From contig CBDCUK010000001.1 in assembly GCA_965222755.1 (NCBI GenBank), positions 310,001 through 374,000 of the forward strand: a stretch of 64,000 bases of DNA. The letters are read 5' to 3'. A program made the position numbers and the translations under genes. Origin of the DNA: JABABV01 sp965222755 (GTDB taxonomy: Bacteria; Bacillota_I; Bacilli_A; Mycoplasmatales; JABABV01). Numbering within the stretch: position 1 is the first letter of the stretch; each line of letters begins with the position of its first letter. The notes under the pieces are model-generated. The model did not search any database, was not told the origin of the DNA, and saw nothing but the letters and a program-made list of their open reading frames with translations. This document shows positions 63,378 through 64,000 of the stretch, piece after piece.

Positions 63378-64000
63378 TTTGATCACTCACTAAAATCTCA
63401 CAAATCTGTTCAACAACTAGACTTGATAAATTATTTGGTACAATAATATGATTCTTAATTTCAGTTGCTGAAACACAACTGGCAATCGCGGTCGCAATTT
63501 TGATGAAAGTTTCCTGAGTAATTTTAGTTGCTTTTGATAATAAAAGCCCTTTAAACATTCCTGGAAACACTAACACATTGTTAATTTGGTTTTTAGTCTC
63601 ACTTGAACCAGTGGCATAAATTTGACATTTAGTATTATTAATTGCAGCTTGGTTGATTTCGGGAAACGGATTAGCAAGTGCAAAAACAACGGGATTATCA
63701 TTCATACTATTAACATTAGCGCTCGTTAATAAATCTTTTCCACTTACTCCAATAAAAAGGTCACTATTTTTAATAGCGGCACTTAAATCATTGCCAATAA
63801 TACGATCCCCAATTGTTGAATTTGCAATTTCATTTCAATAAGGATTATCGTAATTAATACTTGATTTTAAGATTCCTGATTTTTCAACAGCAATAATTTT
63901 TTTAATGCCATAATATTGCAAGAGACGAATAATAGCACGTCCCGCAGCACCCACACCATTAACAACGACGACTAAATTAGTTTTTGTTTTTTGACTTGCT
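63367..64000 (-). CDS. Malic enzyme (malate oxidoreductase), C-terminal part
   Basis: 211 codons in the window; the N-terminus lies beyond 64000. The NAD(P)-binding motif VVNGVGAAGRAIIRLLQYYG, then DLFIGVSGKDLLT and NDNPVVFALANPFPEI, and a C-terminal VFPGMFKGLLLSKATKITQE are typical of bacterial malic enzymes, which turn malate into pyruvate and CO2. It overlaps the start of coaD by 11 bases, so malic enzyme, coaD and gpmI are likely one transcript. Confidence 0.93.

Overview
The window comes from a wall-less bacterium of the Mollicutes (mycoplasma/spiroplasma type). TGA is read as tryptophan: most genes are open only if TGA is decoded as Trp. The DNA is very AT-rich, the 16S rRNA 3' end carries a normal anti-Shine-Dalgarno, and many genes encode surface lipoproteins with a Lys-rich signal peptide and a late Cys lipobox. 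I cannot name the species. I saw no tRNA genes, CRISPR arrays or insertion sequences.

Layout. 1-2053: end of a membrane protein gene, then two tandem membrane-anchored paralogues, one frameshifted. 2285-5592: a minus-strand 23S-5S rRNA unit. 6106-12599: an accessory stretch with a GIY-YIG nuclease-like gene, a Panacea (DUF4065) antitoxin-like gene and the relic of a third gene, then murQ, a DUF2130 coiled-coil protein, an ECF-type S component, a membrane protein and a small HNH protein. 12849-23034: large lipoproteins, a DegV protein, a complete two-gene Panacea toxin-antitoxin candidate (19247-20120), a truncated lipoprotein and a frameshifted beta-propeller lipoprotein. 23113-24672: small membrane and secreted proteins. 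24757-28064: a second 23S-5S unit, collinear with the first without indels but with different promoters. 29094-34389: a PTS IIABC permease convergent with a GH38 alpha-mannosidase, which fits mannosylglycerate use. 34559-50429: a lipoprotein array with recent duplications and a chimeric gene. 50702-52345: two decayed homologues of the 485-2053 pair. 52615-54363: an FRG-domain plus TPR protein with an apparent AUU start. 54440-58254: two secreted proteins and a lipoprotein in one transcriptional direction. 58506-60031: a 16S rRNA gene not linked to 23S, with two tandem consensus promoters. 60310-64000: miaA, gpmI, coaD and a partial malic enzyme.

Themes. Housekeeping genes (rRNA, miaA, gpmI, coaD, malic enzyme) are interleaved with a large accessory set. 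The accessory set is mostly cell-surface lipoproteins built from a repeated beta-rich module and shuffled by duplication and recombination. Two loci share a Panacea-type antitoxin gene whose last codons overlap the start of a downstream gene. One retains an intact membrane-toxin candidate. The other keeps only about 20 codons of that gene and instead has a GIY-YIG nuclease gene upstream. This pair is the best candidate here for a little-described system. Several genes are broken by a single base in a poly-A run next to the start codon, which suggests phase variation or recent decay, although consensus errors cannot be excluded from the sequence alone.
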